In this document: positions 8,606 to 17,863 of the stretch, in pieces
Position numbering within the stretch: position 1 is the stretch's first letter
Layout: each line of letters starts with the position of its first letter
DNA from: Clavibacter tessellarius
GTDB lineage: Bacteria; Actinomycetota; Actinomycetes; Actinomycetales; Microbacteriaceae
Assembly: GCF_001618005.1 (NCBI RefSeq)
Contig: NZ_LQXA01000030.1
Span: forward strand, 1 to 64,000
DNA: 64,000 bases
Direction of reading: 5' to 3'
Made by a program: the position numbers and the translations under genes
The notes under the pieces: generated by a model
Databases searched by the model: none
The model's input: only the letters and a program-made list of their open reading frames with translations
What the model was told of the DNA's origin: nothing

Positions 8606-9880
8606 CTAGCCCAGCGCCTCCACGACCGGCCGGAACTTCATCGCCGTCTCGGCGCGCTCGCGCTCGGGGTCGGATCCCGCGACGATGCCCGCGCCCGCGT
8701 GCGCGACGATGCCGCCTGACGGATCCACCTGCGCGCCCCGCAGCGCGATGGCCCACTCGCCGTCGCCGTCCGCCGCGACCCAGCCGACCGGCCCGGCGTA
8801 GCGCCCGCGGTCGAAGGGCTCGAGCTCGGCGATCAGCTCCAGCGAGGCGGCCGTGGGGTGCCCGGCGACCGCGGCGGTCGGGTGCAGGGCGCCGACGAGG
8901 TCGAGCGACGAGGATCCGTCGCCCAGCGTGCCCGTGACGTCGCTCGCCAGATGCCACAGGTTCGGCAGCTTGAGCGTGAAGGGCGCGTCGGTGGTGGAGA
9001 GGTCGCGGCTGTGCGGGCGGAGCGCGTCGAGGACGCTGTCGCGCGCGAACGCGTGCTCCTCGTTGTCCTTGGGGGAGGCGGCGAGGCCCGCGGCCGCGGC
9101 GGCGTCGGCCCGGGCGTCCGCGCCGCGCGACACCGTGCCGGCGAGGACGCGCGCCCCGACCGTGCCGCGGCCCACGCGCACGAGCGTCTCGGGGCTCGCG
9201 CCGATGAGGCCGTCGACCGCGTAGGTCCAGCAGTCGGGGTAGCCGAGCGCGAAGCGGCTGAGCGCGAGGCGGAGGTCGCCGCCGAGGGGGAGGCGGCCCA
9301 CGAGGTCGCGCGCGAGCACGACCTTCTGCACCTCGCCCGTCCCGATGGTGGCGACGGCGCTCGCGACGGCTCGCTCGTAGTCGTCGGGACCCATGGATCC
9401 GGGCCGCAGGTGCAGGCGGTACTCGGCGCCGGAGCGCTCGGGCACGGGGACGGAACCCGCGGCGAGGCCGTCGAGCGGGGAGGCGACGTCGCCGTCCTCC
9501 TGCTCGGCCAGCCGGATCCGCGTGACCCACGACACCCCGTCGCGCCGGCCGACGACCACGCGCGGCACCACGAGCACGCTGGCCGCCGCGGAGTCGTCCG
9601 CGAACGCGAAGGCGCCGAACGCGATGAGGCCGGTGCCGGGGATCCCGAGCGGATCCGTCACGGTCGCGGCGGCGGCCACCTCGCGCCACGCGGCGGCGGC
9701 GTCGCGCACGCGGTCGGGCCCCGTGAACTCGAGCCGGAGCGCCTCGCCGATGCCGCCCATCCCGGATCCGTGCCGCAGCCACAGGAGCGGGTGCCGGGCG
9801 TCGAGGAGGGGGACGAGCCGGGCGATGGAGTCGACGGGGGTGGTGTCGACGAGGAGCGCTCGGACGCGGGTGGCGGTCAC
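8606..9880 (-). CDS. menF: Isochorismate synthase MenF
   Basis: MenF converts chorismate to isochorismate, the first committed step to menaquinone. The 424-residue product shows chorismate-binding-enzyme motifs: GEVQKVVLARDL, PDCWTYAVDGLIGASPETL, GTVSRG, LHPTAAVAGHPT and a final GAGIVAGSDPERERAET. The start is GTG 9880, 7 nt after TAGGCT (9893-9888 on this strand). It is transcribed away from menG, with a 157-bp region between carrying both leaderless promoters. A siderophore-type EntC is possible in principle, but the men context favours MenF. Confidence 0.92.
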   Translation of the reverse strand: MTATRVRALLVDTTPVDSIARLVPLLDARHPLLWLRHGSGMGGIGEALRLEFTGPDRVRDAAAAWREVAAAATVTDPLGIPGTGLIAFGAFAFADDSAAASVLVVPRVVVGRRDGVSWVTRIRLAEQEDGDVASPLDGLAAGSVPVPERSGAEYRLHLRPGSMGPDDYERAVASAVATIGTGEVQKVVLARDLVGRLPLGGDLRLALSRFALGYPDCWTYAVDGLIGASPETLVRVGRGTVGARVLAGTVSRGADARADAAAAAGLAASPKDNEEHAFARDSVLDALRPHSRDLSTTDAPFTLKLPNLWHLASDVTGTLGDGSSSLDLVGALHPTAAVAGHPTAASLELIAELEPFDRGRYAGPVGWVAADGDGEWAIALRGAQVDPSGGIVAHAGAGIVAGSDPERERAETAMKFRPVVEALG

Positions 9881-10037
9881 GGATGCCAGCCTACCGCCGG
9901 GGATCCGGGCCTCCCCGGGGAGCCGGCGCCCCCGTCGGCGACCCCTCGCGACCCCCGCCGCCCCCGACCCCTGTTCGGCCCCTGGGCATCCGGCCGCCGC
10001 CCACCGCGTGCCCAGCGCGCCCGAATAGACTGAACGG

Positions 10038-10778
10038 GTGATGCGCGCAGACCTCAGCAAGAAGCCCGGCCAGGTGTCGGTGATGTTCGACGAGGTGTCG
10101 AGCGCGTACGACCGCACGAACACCCTCCTCTCGGTCGGCAACGACCAGCTCTGGCGGGTCGCCACCACGCGGGCCGTCGCGCCCGTCGCGGGCGAGCGGA
10201 TCCTCGACCTCGCCGCGGGCACCGGCACCTCGAGCGCCGCGCTCGCCGCGTCCGGCGCCCACGTCGTCGCCGCCGACTTCTCCGAGGGCATGCTCGAGGT
10301 CGGTCGCCGCCGCCACGCGGGGAACCCGCGCATCGAGTTCGTCCACGCGGACGCCACCGGCCTCCCCTTCGACGACGACTCCTTCGATGCCGTCACCATC
10401 TCCTTCGGCCTCCGCAACGTCGTCGAGCCGAAGAAGGGCCTCGACGAGCTGCTCCGCGTGCTCAAGCCCGGCGGCCGCATCGTCATCTGCGAGTTCAGCA
10501 CCCCGCCCGTGCCGCTCGTCCGCCGCGGCTACGACCTCTACATGAAGGCCGTCGCGCCCTCGCTCGTGAAGCTCGTGAGCTCCAACGCCAGCGCGTACGA
10601 GTACCTCAACGAGTCGATCCAGGCCTGGCCCGACCAGGAGACGCTGAGCTCGTGGCTGCGCTCGGCTGGATTCTCGTCGGTCGAGCACCGTAACCTCACA
10701 GCGGGGATCGTCGCGCTGCACCGCGGCGTCAAGCCCGTCGGCCGCCACGCCGCGGCTCCCCGGCCCGCCGCGTCCTGA
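10038..10778 (+). CDS. menG: Demethylmenaquinone methyltransferase MenG (UbiE family)
   Basis: This SAM-dependent enzyme makes the last step of menaquinone synthesis. Visible motifs are the class I SAM-binding loop LDLAAGTGTSSAAL, DATGLPFDDDSFD, and ISFGLRNV with the family Asn-Val and LRVLKPGGRIVICEF. The N-terminus VMFDEVSSAYDRTN is also typical. It is 246 residues long. The GTG start follows TAGACT (10026-10031) by 6 nt. It is followed after 36 bp by the polyprenyl diphosphate synthase, which supplies the side chain, so the two probably form an operon. Confidence 0.95.
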   Translation: MMRADLSKKPGQVSVMFDEVSSAYDRTNTLLSVGNDQLWRVATTRAVAPVAGERILDLAAGTGTSSAALAASGAHVVAADFSEGMLEVGRRRHAGNPRIEFVHADATGLPFDDDSFDAVTISFGLRNVVEPKKGLDELLRVLKPGGRIVICEFSTPPVPLVRRGYDLYMKAVAPSLVKLVSSNASAYEYLNESIQAWPDQETLSSWLRSAGFSSVEHRNLTAGIVALHRGVKPVGRHAAAPRPAAS

Positions 10779-10814
10779 CCGGCGCGTGACCCACCACAGA
10801 CAAGGTCGCCCATC

Positions 10815-11888
10815 ATGAGTCCGAGCATCCCGCTCGCCCGCCGCGGCACCTCCGTCGCCTCCCATGCCAGCCTCACCGAGCGCCTCTTCGCGTCGTCGGG
10901 CGACCGCCGCATGGCCCGCAGCATCGACGACGGCCTCGCCCTCGTCGAGGAGCAGCTCCTCCGCGAGGTCCGCTTCGCCGACGACGTGGCCGACGTCACC
11001 ACGCGCTACCTGCTCGACGCGGGCGGCAAGCGCGTGCGCCCGATGCTCGCCCTCCTCATCGCCCAGCTCGGCGAGGGCAACACGCAGCAGGTGGTGGACG
11101 CGGCGGTCGCCATCGAGATCACCCACCTCGCGTCGCTGTACCACGACGACGTCATGGACGAGGCCGACATGCGCCGCGGCGTCCCGAGCGCGCAGGCCGT
11201 GTGGGGCAACTCCATCGCCATCCTCGCGGGCGACCTGCTCTTCGCGCGCGCCAGCAAGATCGTCGCCGACCTGGGGCCGCGCGCCATCCGCCTCCAGGCC
11301 GCCACCTTCGAGCGGCTCGTGCTCGGCCAGCTGCACGAGACCATCGGCCCGCGCGAGGGCCAGGACCCCATCGAGCACTACCTCGACGTCCTGGCCGACA
11401 AGACCGGCTCCCTCATCGCGTGCGCCGCGCAGATGGGCGTCATCTACTCGGGCGCGGATCCCGAGCTCGAGTCGGCCGTCGTCGCGTTCGGCGAGCGCAC
11501 GGGCGTGGCCTTCCAGCTCGTCGACGACGTGCTCGACCTCGCCGACCAGCCCGAGGAGACCGGCAAGCTCGCCGGCACCGACCTGCGCGCGGGCGTCTCG
11601 ACGCTGCCGCTGCTCTACCTGACCCGCCTCGCTGCCACCGACCCGGACGCCGCGGCGCTGCTCGCCCGCATCCAGCGCGACGTGGAGCACGAGGAGACGC
11701 CCGAGACCGAGGCCGACCTCACCGCCGCCATCGCCGAGCTCCGCGACCACGAGGTCACGGCGCGCACCATCGCGGAGGCCCACCGCTGGGCCGCCGAGGC
11801 GGTCGACGCGCTCGCGCCCCTCCCGGAGGGCCCGGTCAAGAAGGCGCTCACGCGCTTCGCCGACACCATCGTCGAGCGCACGCGCTAG
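10815..11888 (+). CDS. Long-chain trans-polyprenyl diphosphate synthase
   Basis: The enzyme elongates isoprenyl diphosphate chains for the menaquinone tail. The first Asp-rich motif is LYHDDVMDEADMRRG and the second is LVDDVLDLAD; GGKRVRPML is the usual substrate-binding region. It has 357 residues, near the family length. The chain length (hepta-, octa- or nona-prenyl) cannot be read with certainty. ATG 10815 lies a few bases after AAGG. It sits between menG and fprA, supporting a role in menaquinone synthesis. Confidence 0.9.
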   Translation: MSPSIPLARRGTSVASHASLTERLFASSGDRRMARSIDDGLALVEEQLLREVRFADDVADVTTRYLLDAGGKRVRPMLALLIAQLGEGNTQQVVDAAVAIEITHLASLYHDDVMDEADMRRGVPSAQAVWGNSIAILAGDLLFARASKIVADLGPRAIRLQAATFERLVLGQLHETIGPREGQDPIEHYLDVLADKTGSLIACAAQMGVIYSGADPELESAVVAFGERTGVAFQLVDDVLDLADQPEETGKLAGTDLRAGVSTLPLLYLTRLAATDPDAAALLARIQRDVEHEETPETEADLTAAIAELRDHEVTARTIAEAHRWAAEAVDALAPLPEGPVKKALTRFADTIVERTR

Positions 11889-11978
11889 CTGCCGCTCGTC
11901 CCCGCCGGCTCTCGCGGGGATCCGCATCACCACGCCCCGACGGCCGGCACGGGACGACGACGAACGAAGAGGACACCA

Positions 11979-13349
11979 GTGACCAAGCTGAGGCTGGCCA
12001 TCGTGGGCGCAGGGCCCGCGGGCATCTACGCGGCCGACATCATCCTGAAGGCCGAGAAGCAGTTCGACGTCTCCATCGACCTCTTCGAGCGGCTCCCCGC
12101 GCCCTACGGCCTGGTCCGCTACGGCGTCGCGCCCGACCACCCGCGCATCAAGGGCATCATCGGCGCGCTGCGCGACGTGCTCGACCGCGGCGACATCCGC
12201 ATCTTCGGCAACGTCGACTACGGCCGCGACATCACGCTGGAGGACCTGCAGAAGCACTACAACGCGGTCATCTTCTCCACGGGCGCGATCCGCGACGCCG
12301 AGCTCGACATCCCCGGCATCGACCTGCCGGGCTCGTACGGCGCGGCCGACTTCGTGAACTGGTTCGACGGCCACCCGGACTTCCCGCGCGACTGGCCGCT
12401 CGAGGCCCGGGAGGTCGCCGTCATAGGCAACGGCAACGTGGCGCTCGACGTGGCGCGCATGCTGTCGAAGCACGCGGACGACCTGCTGCCCACCGAGATC
12501 CCCGACAACGTCTACGCCGGCCTCAAGCGCTCGCCCGTCACCGACGTGCACGTCTTCGGCCGCCGCGGACCGGCGCAGGTGAAGTTCACGCCGCTCGAGC
12601 TCCGCGAGCTCGGCGAGGTGCCCGACGTCGACGTGATCGTCTACGACGAGGACTTCGGCGTGGATCCCGCCGCCGAGGAGGCCGCGAAGACCAACAAGCA
12701 GGTCATGGTCATCAGCCGCGTGCTGGAGAAGTGGCGCACGCGCGAGACCGGATCCGCGTCCCGCCGCCTGCACCTGCACTTCTACTCGCGCCCCGCGGAG
12801 GTGCTCGCGTCCGACGACGCCGAGCCCCGCGTCGCGGCCTTGCGCATCGAGCGCACCCGGCCCGACGGTACGGGCGGTGTCGAGGGCACGGGCGAGTTCC
12901 GCGACGTGCCCGTGCAGGCGGTCTACCGCGCGGTCGGCTACTTCGGCTCGCCCGTCGACGGGATCCCGTTCGACGAGCGCCGCGGCGTCATCCCGAACCA
13001 CGAGGGCCAGGTGCTCGACCTCGACAACGCGCGCATCCCGGGCGTCTACGCCACGGGCTGGATCAAGCGCGGCCCCATCGGCCTCATCGGGCACACCAAG
13101 TCCGACGCCATGGAGACCGTCTCGCACGTGCTCAACGACCAGGGCGACTGGTGGACCCCCGAGGCGCCCGAGGAGCAGGCGATCGTCGACCTCCTCGCGG
13201 AGCGCGGCATCGACTACACCGACCTCTCCGGCTGGCACGCGCTCGACGAGCACGAGATCGCCCTCGGCGCCCCGCACGGGCGCGCGCGCATCAAGGTGGT
13301 CGAGCGCGCGGAGATGCTGGAGGCGTCCCGGTCGCAGCGGTCCGCCTGA
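11979..13349 (+). CDS. fprA: Ferredoxin/adrenodoxin-type NADP+ reductase FprA
   Basis: This FAD enzyme passes electrons between NADPH and ferredoxin. The N-terminal dinucleotide fold is IVGAGPAGIYAAD, followed by LFERLPAPYGLVRYGVAPDHP, a signature of adrenodoxin-reductase-like proteins. The NADP-binding motif is VIGNGNVALDVARML, and ATGWIKRGPIGLIGHTK is the conserved C-terminal FAD contact. It has 456 residues. The GTG start follows AAGAGG by about 6 nt. A perfect 15-bp hairpin follows the stop. Confidence 0.95.
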   Translation: MTKLRLAIVGAGPAGIYAADIILKAEKQFDVSIDLFERLPAPYGLVRYGVAPDHPRIKGIIGALRDVLDRGDIRIFGNVDYGRDITLEDLQKHYNAVIFSTGAIRDAELDIPGIDLPGSYGAADFVNWFDGHPDFPRDWPLEAREVAVIGNGNVALDVARMLSKHADDLLPTEIPDNVYAGLKRSPVTDVHVFGRRGPAQVKFTPLELRELGEVPDVDVIVYDEDFGVDPAAEEAAKTNKQVMVISRVLEKWRTRETGSASRRLHLHFYSRPAEVLASDDAEPRVAALRIERTRPDGTGGVEGTGEFRDVPVQAVYRAVGYFGSPVDGIPFDERRGVIPNHEGQVLDLDNARIPGVYATGWIKRGPIGLIGHTKSDAMETVSHVLNDQGDWWTPEAPEEQAIVDLLAERGIDYTDLSGWHALDEHEIALGAPHGRARIKVVERAEMLEASRSQRSA

Positions 13350-13371
13350 TCCGCCTCCCCTGATCGACGCC

Positions 13372-13406
13372 GACGGGCGCCCGCGGTCCTCCCGCGGGCG
13401 CCCGTC
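13372..13406 (+). terminator. Hairpin terminator after fprA
   Basis: A perfect 15-bp inverted repeat (13372-13386 with 13392-13406) has a 5-nt loop and lies 22 bp after the fprA stop. There is no clear T-tract, as is common in very GC-rich genomes. Confidence 0.8.
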
Positions 13407-13472
13407 CGTCGTCCGTCCCCAGGTCGCGGGCCGCGAGCCCGGGCTGCGCGGGGGAGCCCCTAGGGTCGCCGC

Positions 13473-14150
13473 GTGATCCCCGCCCCCGCGTTCCTCGTCG
13501 CGGCCGGCAGCGCGGGCGCTGTCGTGGGCGCCGTGTCCCCGCGCCTCGCCCGCGTCGCCCTCGCCGGCGGGCGCCGCGCGGACGGCCTCGAGGCCCGCCC
13601 GCTCCATCCGCTCCCCGGCCTCGGACGCACCGCCGCGGTCGTGGCGGCGCTCGTCACGGGGATCCTCGCGGCCCTCGTGCTCGCGGAGACCCCGCCCGCG
13701 CGCCTCCCGCCCGCGCTGCTGCTCGTGGCCGTCGGCCCCGTGCTCGTGCTCGCCGACCTCGCCGCCCACCGTCTGCCGGACCGGGCCACGGCTCCCGCGG
13801 CGGTGGCGGCGTCGGCCCTGGCGCTCGTCATGGGCGGATCCGGGCTCCTGCTGCAGGCGGTCGGATGCGGAGCCGCCGCCGTCGTCGTGCTCGCGCTCCT
13901 GCAGGCCGCGACCGCCGGCGGCCTCGGCTCGGGCGACGTGAAGCTCGCGGGCGTCCTGGGTCTTGCGCTCGGGCAGCTGGGGCTCGCGCACGTCGCCCTG
14001 GGCCTCGCGGTGGGCACGCTCCTCGGCGGCGTCGCCGCGCTCGCCCTCCTGGTCGGGGGCCGCGCGCGGGCGTCGACGGCCGTCCCGTTCGGCCCGTGGC
14101 TCGTGCTCGGCGCGCTCCTGGTGGCCGGCGCGCCCACTACGCTCGCGTGA
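13473..14150 (+). CDS. Short prepilin peptidase (A24-type aspartic protease domain)
   Basis: The 225-residue membrane protein has about seven hydrophobic segments. The two catalytic aspartates of the A24 family are probably in VLADLAAHRLPD and GLGSGDVKLAG. The protein lacks the N-terminal cysteine-rich methyltransferase domain of full-length PilD, as is usual in actinobacteria. It should cleave leader peptides of type IV pilin-like (Flp/Tad) proteins, but no pilus genes are in this window. The GTG start follows TAGGGT (13461-13466) by 6 nt. Confidence 0.85.
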   Translation: MIPAPAFLVAAGSAGAVVGAVSPRLARVALAGGRRADGLEARPLHPLPGLGRTAAVVAALVTGILAALVLAETPPARLPPALLLVAVGPVLVLADLAAHRLPDRATAPAAVAASALALVMGGSGLLLQAVGCGAAAVVVLALLQAATAGGLGSGDVKLAGVLGLALGQLGLAHVALGLAVGTLLGGVAALALLVGGRARASTAVPFGPWLVLGALLVAGAPTTLA

Positions 14151-14272
14151 GCGTGCGACGACCCCGGCCGATGATCGTCTGTGCGTGGATCCCCTCGCGC
14201 TACGAGAGGCGTACGGTGGAGGAAGTGTCCAAGACCCCGGCATCGACGTACTGACGATCCAGAGGAAATGAC

Positions 14273-14767
14273 ATGGCACAGAGATCGCTCGCACTCCTGG
14301 AAGACGAGACGGGAGTCCTCCTGGCGGCCGCCTCGCGCGCGGTGGTCTCGCTCTACCGGCCGCTCCTGCAGCCGCTCAACCTCACGCATCCCCAGTACCT
14401 GGTGCTCCTGGCGCTCGACATGGAGGAGCCGCAGGCCGTCGTCGACCTCGCGGAGAAGCTGCACCTCACGCCCGGCACGCTCTCGCCGCTGCTGAAGCGC
14501 CTCGAGGTCTTCGGCTACGTCACCCGCTTCCGCGACACGACCGACGAGCGCCGCCTCTCGGTCGGCCTCACCGACGCCGGGCGCGACATGCTCCCCGTCA
14601 TCTGGCGGGTCGGCGACCAGGTCCGCCGCGACATCGCGGGTGACGACGCCGACGGCGCGTCGGGTGACTCGCAGCTGCACGCGCTCCTGCAGGCCGTGCT
14701 CGAACGTGCCATCGCGCACGAGCAGGCGGATCCGCGGGCCGACAGCACCGCGACCGCGGACGACTGA
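14273..14767 (+). CDS. MarR-family regulator, OhrR-like but without cysteine
   Basis: The 164-residue winged-helix protein resembles OhrR: AAASRAVVSLYRPLLQPLNL, THPQYLVLLAL, then the recognition-helix region LHLTPGTLSPLLKRLE and wing DTTDERRLSVGLTDAGR. OhrR senses peroxides through a conserved Cys near residue 15-22. Here that position is not Cys and the protein has no Cys at all, so it should not sense peroxide that way. No ohr gene is adjacent. The ATG follows GAGG by 6 nt. It converges with the cardiolipin synthase gene. Confidence 0.85.
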   Translation: MAQRSLALLEDETGVLLAAASRAVVSLYRPLLQPLNLTHPQYLVLLALDMEEPQAVVDLAEKLHLTPGTLSPLLKRLEVFGYVTRFRDTTDERRLSVGLTDAGRDMLPVIWRVGDQVRRDIAGDDADGASGDSQLHALLQAVLERAIAHEQADPRADSTATADD

Positions 14768-14809
14768 CCCCGGCGCGACCGGCCCTCGCGGGTGCGGCGC
14801 CCTCGGCGG

Positions 14810-16279
14810 CTACTGCACGCCCGAGGTCAGCCGCGCGAGGTTGTCGAGCACGGTGCTGAAGCGCGTGCGCCTGCTCCACTCGTCGAGGGTCAGCTCGCGG
14901 CTGCGTGCCCGGTAGCCGTCCTCGACGCGGCGCATCTCGCGCACGAACCCGGGGCCGCGCACCATCAGCGACACCTCCATGTTGAGGCTGAACGACCGCA
15001 TGTCCATGTTGCTGGAGCCGATGACGGCCACGTCGTCGTCGATCGTGAAGTGCTTGCTGTGCAGGATGTAGGGCGCCCGGTACATCCAGATGCGCACGCC
15101 CGCGTTGAGCAGCTCCTCGTAGTACGAGCGCTGCGCGTGGTAGACGACGGGCTGGTCGCCGATCTCGCTCACGAACAGCTCCACCGAGAGCCCGCGCTGC
15201 ACGGCGGTCGTGATGGCGTACCGCATCGAGTCGTCGGGCACGAAGTACGGCGACGTGATGACGATGCGCTCCTGCGCGTAGTAGAGCAGCGCGTTGAACA
15301 GGCGCAGGTTGTTCTCGCCGGGGAACCCGGGGCCCGACGGCACCACCTGGCAGTCGAGCTCCTCGTCGCCCCCCGTCGCGGCGATCTCGATGGGCTCGGT
15401 CTCGCGCACGAGGAGCTGGTCGGTCTCCGCGTACCAGTCGGTGATGAAGATCGCGTTGAGGCCGCTCACGATGGGGCCCTCGAGCCGGGTCATGAGGTCC
15501 TGCCACTTGAGGCCGCGCTTGCGGTTGACGACCTTGTTGTAGCTGCGGTGCACCATGTTCTGCGAGCCCATGAAGCCCACGCGGCCGTCGACCACGAGCA
15601 CCTTGCGGTGGTTGCGCAGGTCGGGCCGCTGGTACCGCCCGCGGAGCGGCTGCACGGGGAGCATCAGGTGCCAGAGGGCACCGATCTCCGTGAGCTTGCG
15701 CGTGGTGCGCCGGTAGCCGGGCGAGCGCAGCGACGCGATGTGGTCGAGGAGCACGCGCACGGTCACGCCGCGCTGCACGGCCCGCTCCATCGCGTCGAAG
15801 AACGGGGCGCTCGTGACGTCCCACGCGAGGATGTAGAACTCGACGTGCACGTACCGCGTGGCCTTCTCGACCTCCGCGGTCATGGCGGCGATGGACTCGT
15901 CGTAGTGGCTGTAGAGCTTCGCCCGGTTGCCGCCGACGAGCGGCATCGACCCCAGGGTGAGGTTGAGCTCCACGACGGAGTCGAGCCACGACGGCCAGGA
16001 GTGCTCGCGGGTGACCCGCTCGATGCCCTCGGTCGACTCGACGATGAACCGGTTGATCTCCTGCTGCTTCTCGCGCCGCCGCTTGGGCAGCCGCGTGGAT
16101 CCGATGAGCAGGAACAGGAAGATGCCGAGGTACGGCAGGAAGAAGATGGCCATCAGCCACGCCATCGCGGTGGACGGCCGGCGGTTGCGCGGGATCACCA
16201 GCAGCGCGGTGACGCGCACGATGAAGTCGACGACGACCGCGAGCCCCGCGAGGACGAGGGTGGTCATCGAGGGATCCAT
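14810..16279 (-). CDS. cls: Cardiolipin synthase
   Basis: The enzyme makes cardiolipin in the cytoplasmic membrane by phosphatidyl transfer. Two N-terminal membrane helices (residues about 5-25 and 38-60) precede two phospholipase D motifs: HRKVLVVDGRVGFMGSQNM and HSKHFTIDDDVAVIGSSNMD. It has 489 residues, typical of bacterial Cls. ATG 16279 lies 7 nt after TAGACT (16292-16287), a leaderless arrangement. Confidence 0.93.
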   Translation of the reverse strand: MDPSMTTLVLAGLAVVVDFIVRVTALLVIPRNRRPSTAMAWLMAIFFLPYLGIFLFLLIGSTRLPKRRREKQQEINRFIVESTEGIERVTREHSWPSWLDSVVELNLTLGSMPLVGGNRAKLYSHYDESIAAMTAEVEKATRYVHVEFYILAWDVTSAPFFDAMERAVQRGVTVRVLLDHIASLRSPGYRRTTRKLTEIGALWHLMLPVQPLRGRYQRPDLRNHRKVLVVDGRVGFMGSQNMVHRSYNKVVNRKRGLKWQDLMTRLEGPIVSGLNAIFITDWYAETDQLLVRETEPIEIAATGGDEELDCQVVPSGPGFPGENNLRLFNALLYYAQERIVITSPYFVPDDSMRYAITTAVQRGLSVELFVSEIGDQPVVYHAQRSYYEELLNAGVRIWMYRAPYILHSKHFTIDDDVAVIGSSNMDMRSFSLNMEVSLMVRGPGFVREMRRVEDGYRARSRELTLDEWSRRTRFSTVLDNLARLTSGVQ

Positions 16280-16378
16280 CAGGCGGAGTCTAACCGGCGG
16301 GAGCGCTCCGCCGACGGGCCCGGCGCGCGGCGGACGCGGCCGGCTCGGGCGACCGGCGGCCGCCCGCGGGCACGCGGA

Positions 16379-16864
16379 TCAGCGGAAGTTGACGAACTGC
16401 AGGTCGAGATCCACGTCGGCGCCCTTCAGCAGCGCGATGGTCTGCTGCAGCTCGTCGCGGCTCTTGCTCGAGACGCGGAGCTCGTCGCCCTCGACGCGGC
16501 TCTTGATGCCCTTGGGGCCCTCGTCGCGGATGATCTTGCCGAGCTTCTTCGCGTTCGCCTGGTCGATGCCCTGCTTGAGGGTGACCTCGATCCGGTACTC
16601 CTTGCCGGAGGCGAAGGGCTCGCCCTCCTCCAGGCTCTTGAGGCCGATGCCGCGCTTGATCATCTTCGACTGCAGCACGTCGAGGATCGCCTTCACGCGC
16701 TCCTCGCTGGAGGCCTTCATGAGGATGGTGTCACCGCTCCACTCGATGGAGGCGCCCACGTTCTTGAAGTCGTAGCGCTGCTCCACCTCCTTCTGGGTCT
16801 GGTGGACGGCGTTGTCCGCCTCCATGCGGTCGACCTTGCTGACGACGTCGAACGAGCTGTCCAC
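16379..16864 (-). CDS. yajQ: YajQ-family nucleotide-binding protein
   Basis: The product is 161 residues and starts with SSFDVVSKVDRMEADNAVHQ and continues with QRYDFKN, both characteristic of YajQ (DUF520). It has two ferredoxin-like halves. Relatives bind nucleic acid or cyclic di-GMP; a ligand in this species is not known. ATG 16864 is preceded by AAGGAGT about 6 nt upstream on this strand. It is the last ordinary gene before the accessory protease island. Confidence 0.92.
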   Translation of the reverse strand: MDSSFDVVSKVDRMEADNAVHQTQKEVEQRYDFKNVGASIEWSGDTILMKASSEERVKAILDVLQSKMIKRGIGLKSLEEGEPFASGKEYRIEVTLKQGIDQANAKKLGKIIRDEGPKGIKSRVEGDELRVSSKSRDELQQTIALLKGADVDLDLQFVNFR

Positions 16865-17469
16865 GATGGACTCCTTCCGTTGGCTGTGTCGAGGGTAACG
16901 GCAGGAGGCCGGAGTCGCGACGCGGAGCGTCGAGCGGCTCTGCGAGGTGAATCGCCGCGCTCGCGGAACGTGGATACCCGGCCGGGCGGAGGCATCGGAT
17001 TCGGACCGACTGCGTGATGTCGGTGCGGGAACGGCTATTCCTGCGCCTCGGGAAGCTGTCCCATCCGGGAATTCCGGGCCCCAAGGAAAAAGAGGGGGGC
17101 GAGGTATTCAGGTGCGTGCATCCGGACATCCACGCCGTGTGTGGATATCTCGCCCCCACGCCCCGCCACCGCCTTTACCGTGCACACAGGACGCATCAGG
17201 AGGGGTTCACATTGAGGATTGCGATCAGGGGTCCGGGTTTCGGGGGAGCTGCGGGGTGATGGACATAGAGGCCATCGCGTCCACCGCCCGAAGTGGAGCA
17301 TTCGGATATGGGGGAGTCCGCCGCCGGGGAGCCCGGCGCGGTGCCGACGAGCATCGTCGGGGCCCGGCGCCCCGGGCTTCCGGCAGGGTCCTCACGTTCC
17401 CGCCTCGGCTCCGTGGATATGGGACCGTTCCCGTGTCGAACCACTCGGACGCAGCCCCAGCCGGCGCCC
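16865..17469. other. Stretch with no intact gene at the edge of the protease island
   Basis: No frame shows a recognisable complete protein. An AGGAGG-like site near 17197 is followed by a TTG and a 15-codon frame that stops at 17260, which may be the decayed start of a lost secreted protein. The base composition around 17030-17130 is less GC-biased than the neighbours. This suggests old, eroded accessory DNA. Confidence 0.5.
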
Positions 17470-17736
17470 GACATTCATGTGCGAGTGGCACCGTCTCGGG
17501 AGTCGGCTGCCCATGGAATGCCGACACCGAAGACGCCGATCCGAGTCGGTGGCTCCTGGCCGCCCAGAGCAGCGCCAGCGGCTCGATGTCAGGCGATTCC
17601 GGTGGGTCGGTGTTCAGCGACCCGGACGCTGACGGTGCGAATCCGAACGGAGTCACTGCGTACGCAATCATCTCGGCCCGAGACATGGACGACGTCCACG
17701 AGCTCCATCACGTCGATGTGTCGCGGATCCGCCCAT
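17470..17736 (+). pseudogene. C-terminal remnant of a Chp/Pat-1-like serine protease
   Basis: One frame reads SMSGDSGGSVFSDPDADG and then NPNGVTAYAIISA. This matches the active-site region of the intact protease 2 kb downstream (APGDSGAPIFSDPNADG, AGVTVYGIL). Upstream, CASGTVSGVGCPW mirrors CHSGATTDYSCLW of the intact gene. The N-terminal half, including the signal peptide and the catalytic His and Asp, is missing. The fragment has no plausible start, so it is a decayed paralogue. Confidence 0.75.
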
Positions 17737-17863
17737 GTCCGGCGCCGACAGAGCCGCGTCCGTGGCGTGTGCGGCACGGCACGGTCATGCCGCACCGATG
17801 CGTCCCACCTCGAAGAGAACCTGCGCATCACGCGCGATCACGCACAGGAACAAGGAGTTTCAC

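Noticed and set aside
9891..14294. Very long open frame on the minus strand opposite menG, the polyprenyl synthase and fprA
   Set aside because: It lies antisense to clearly recognised genes and its translation is Arg/Ala/Gly/Asp-rich without any domain. Such frames arise because GC-rich codons seldom give stops on the opposite strand.
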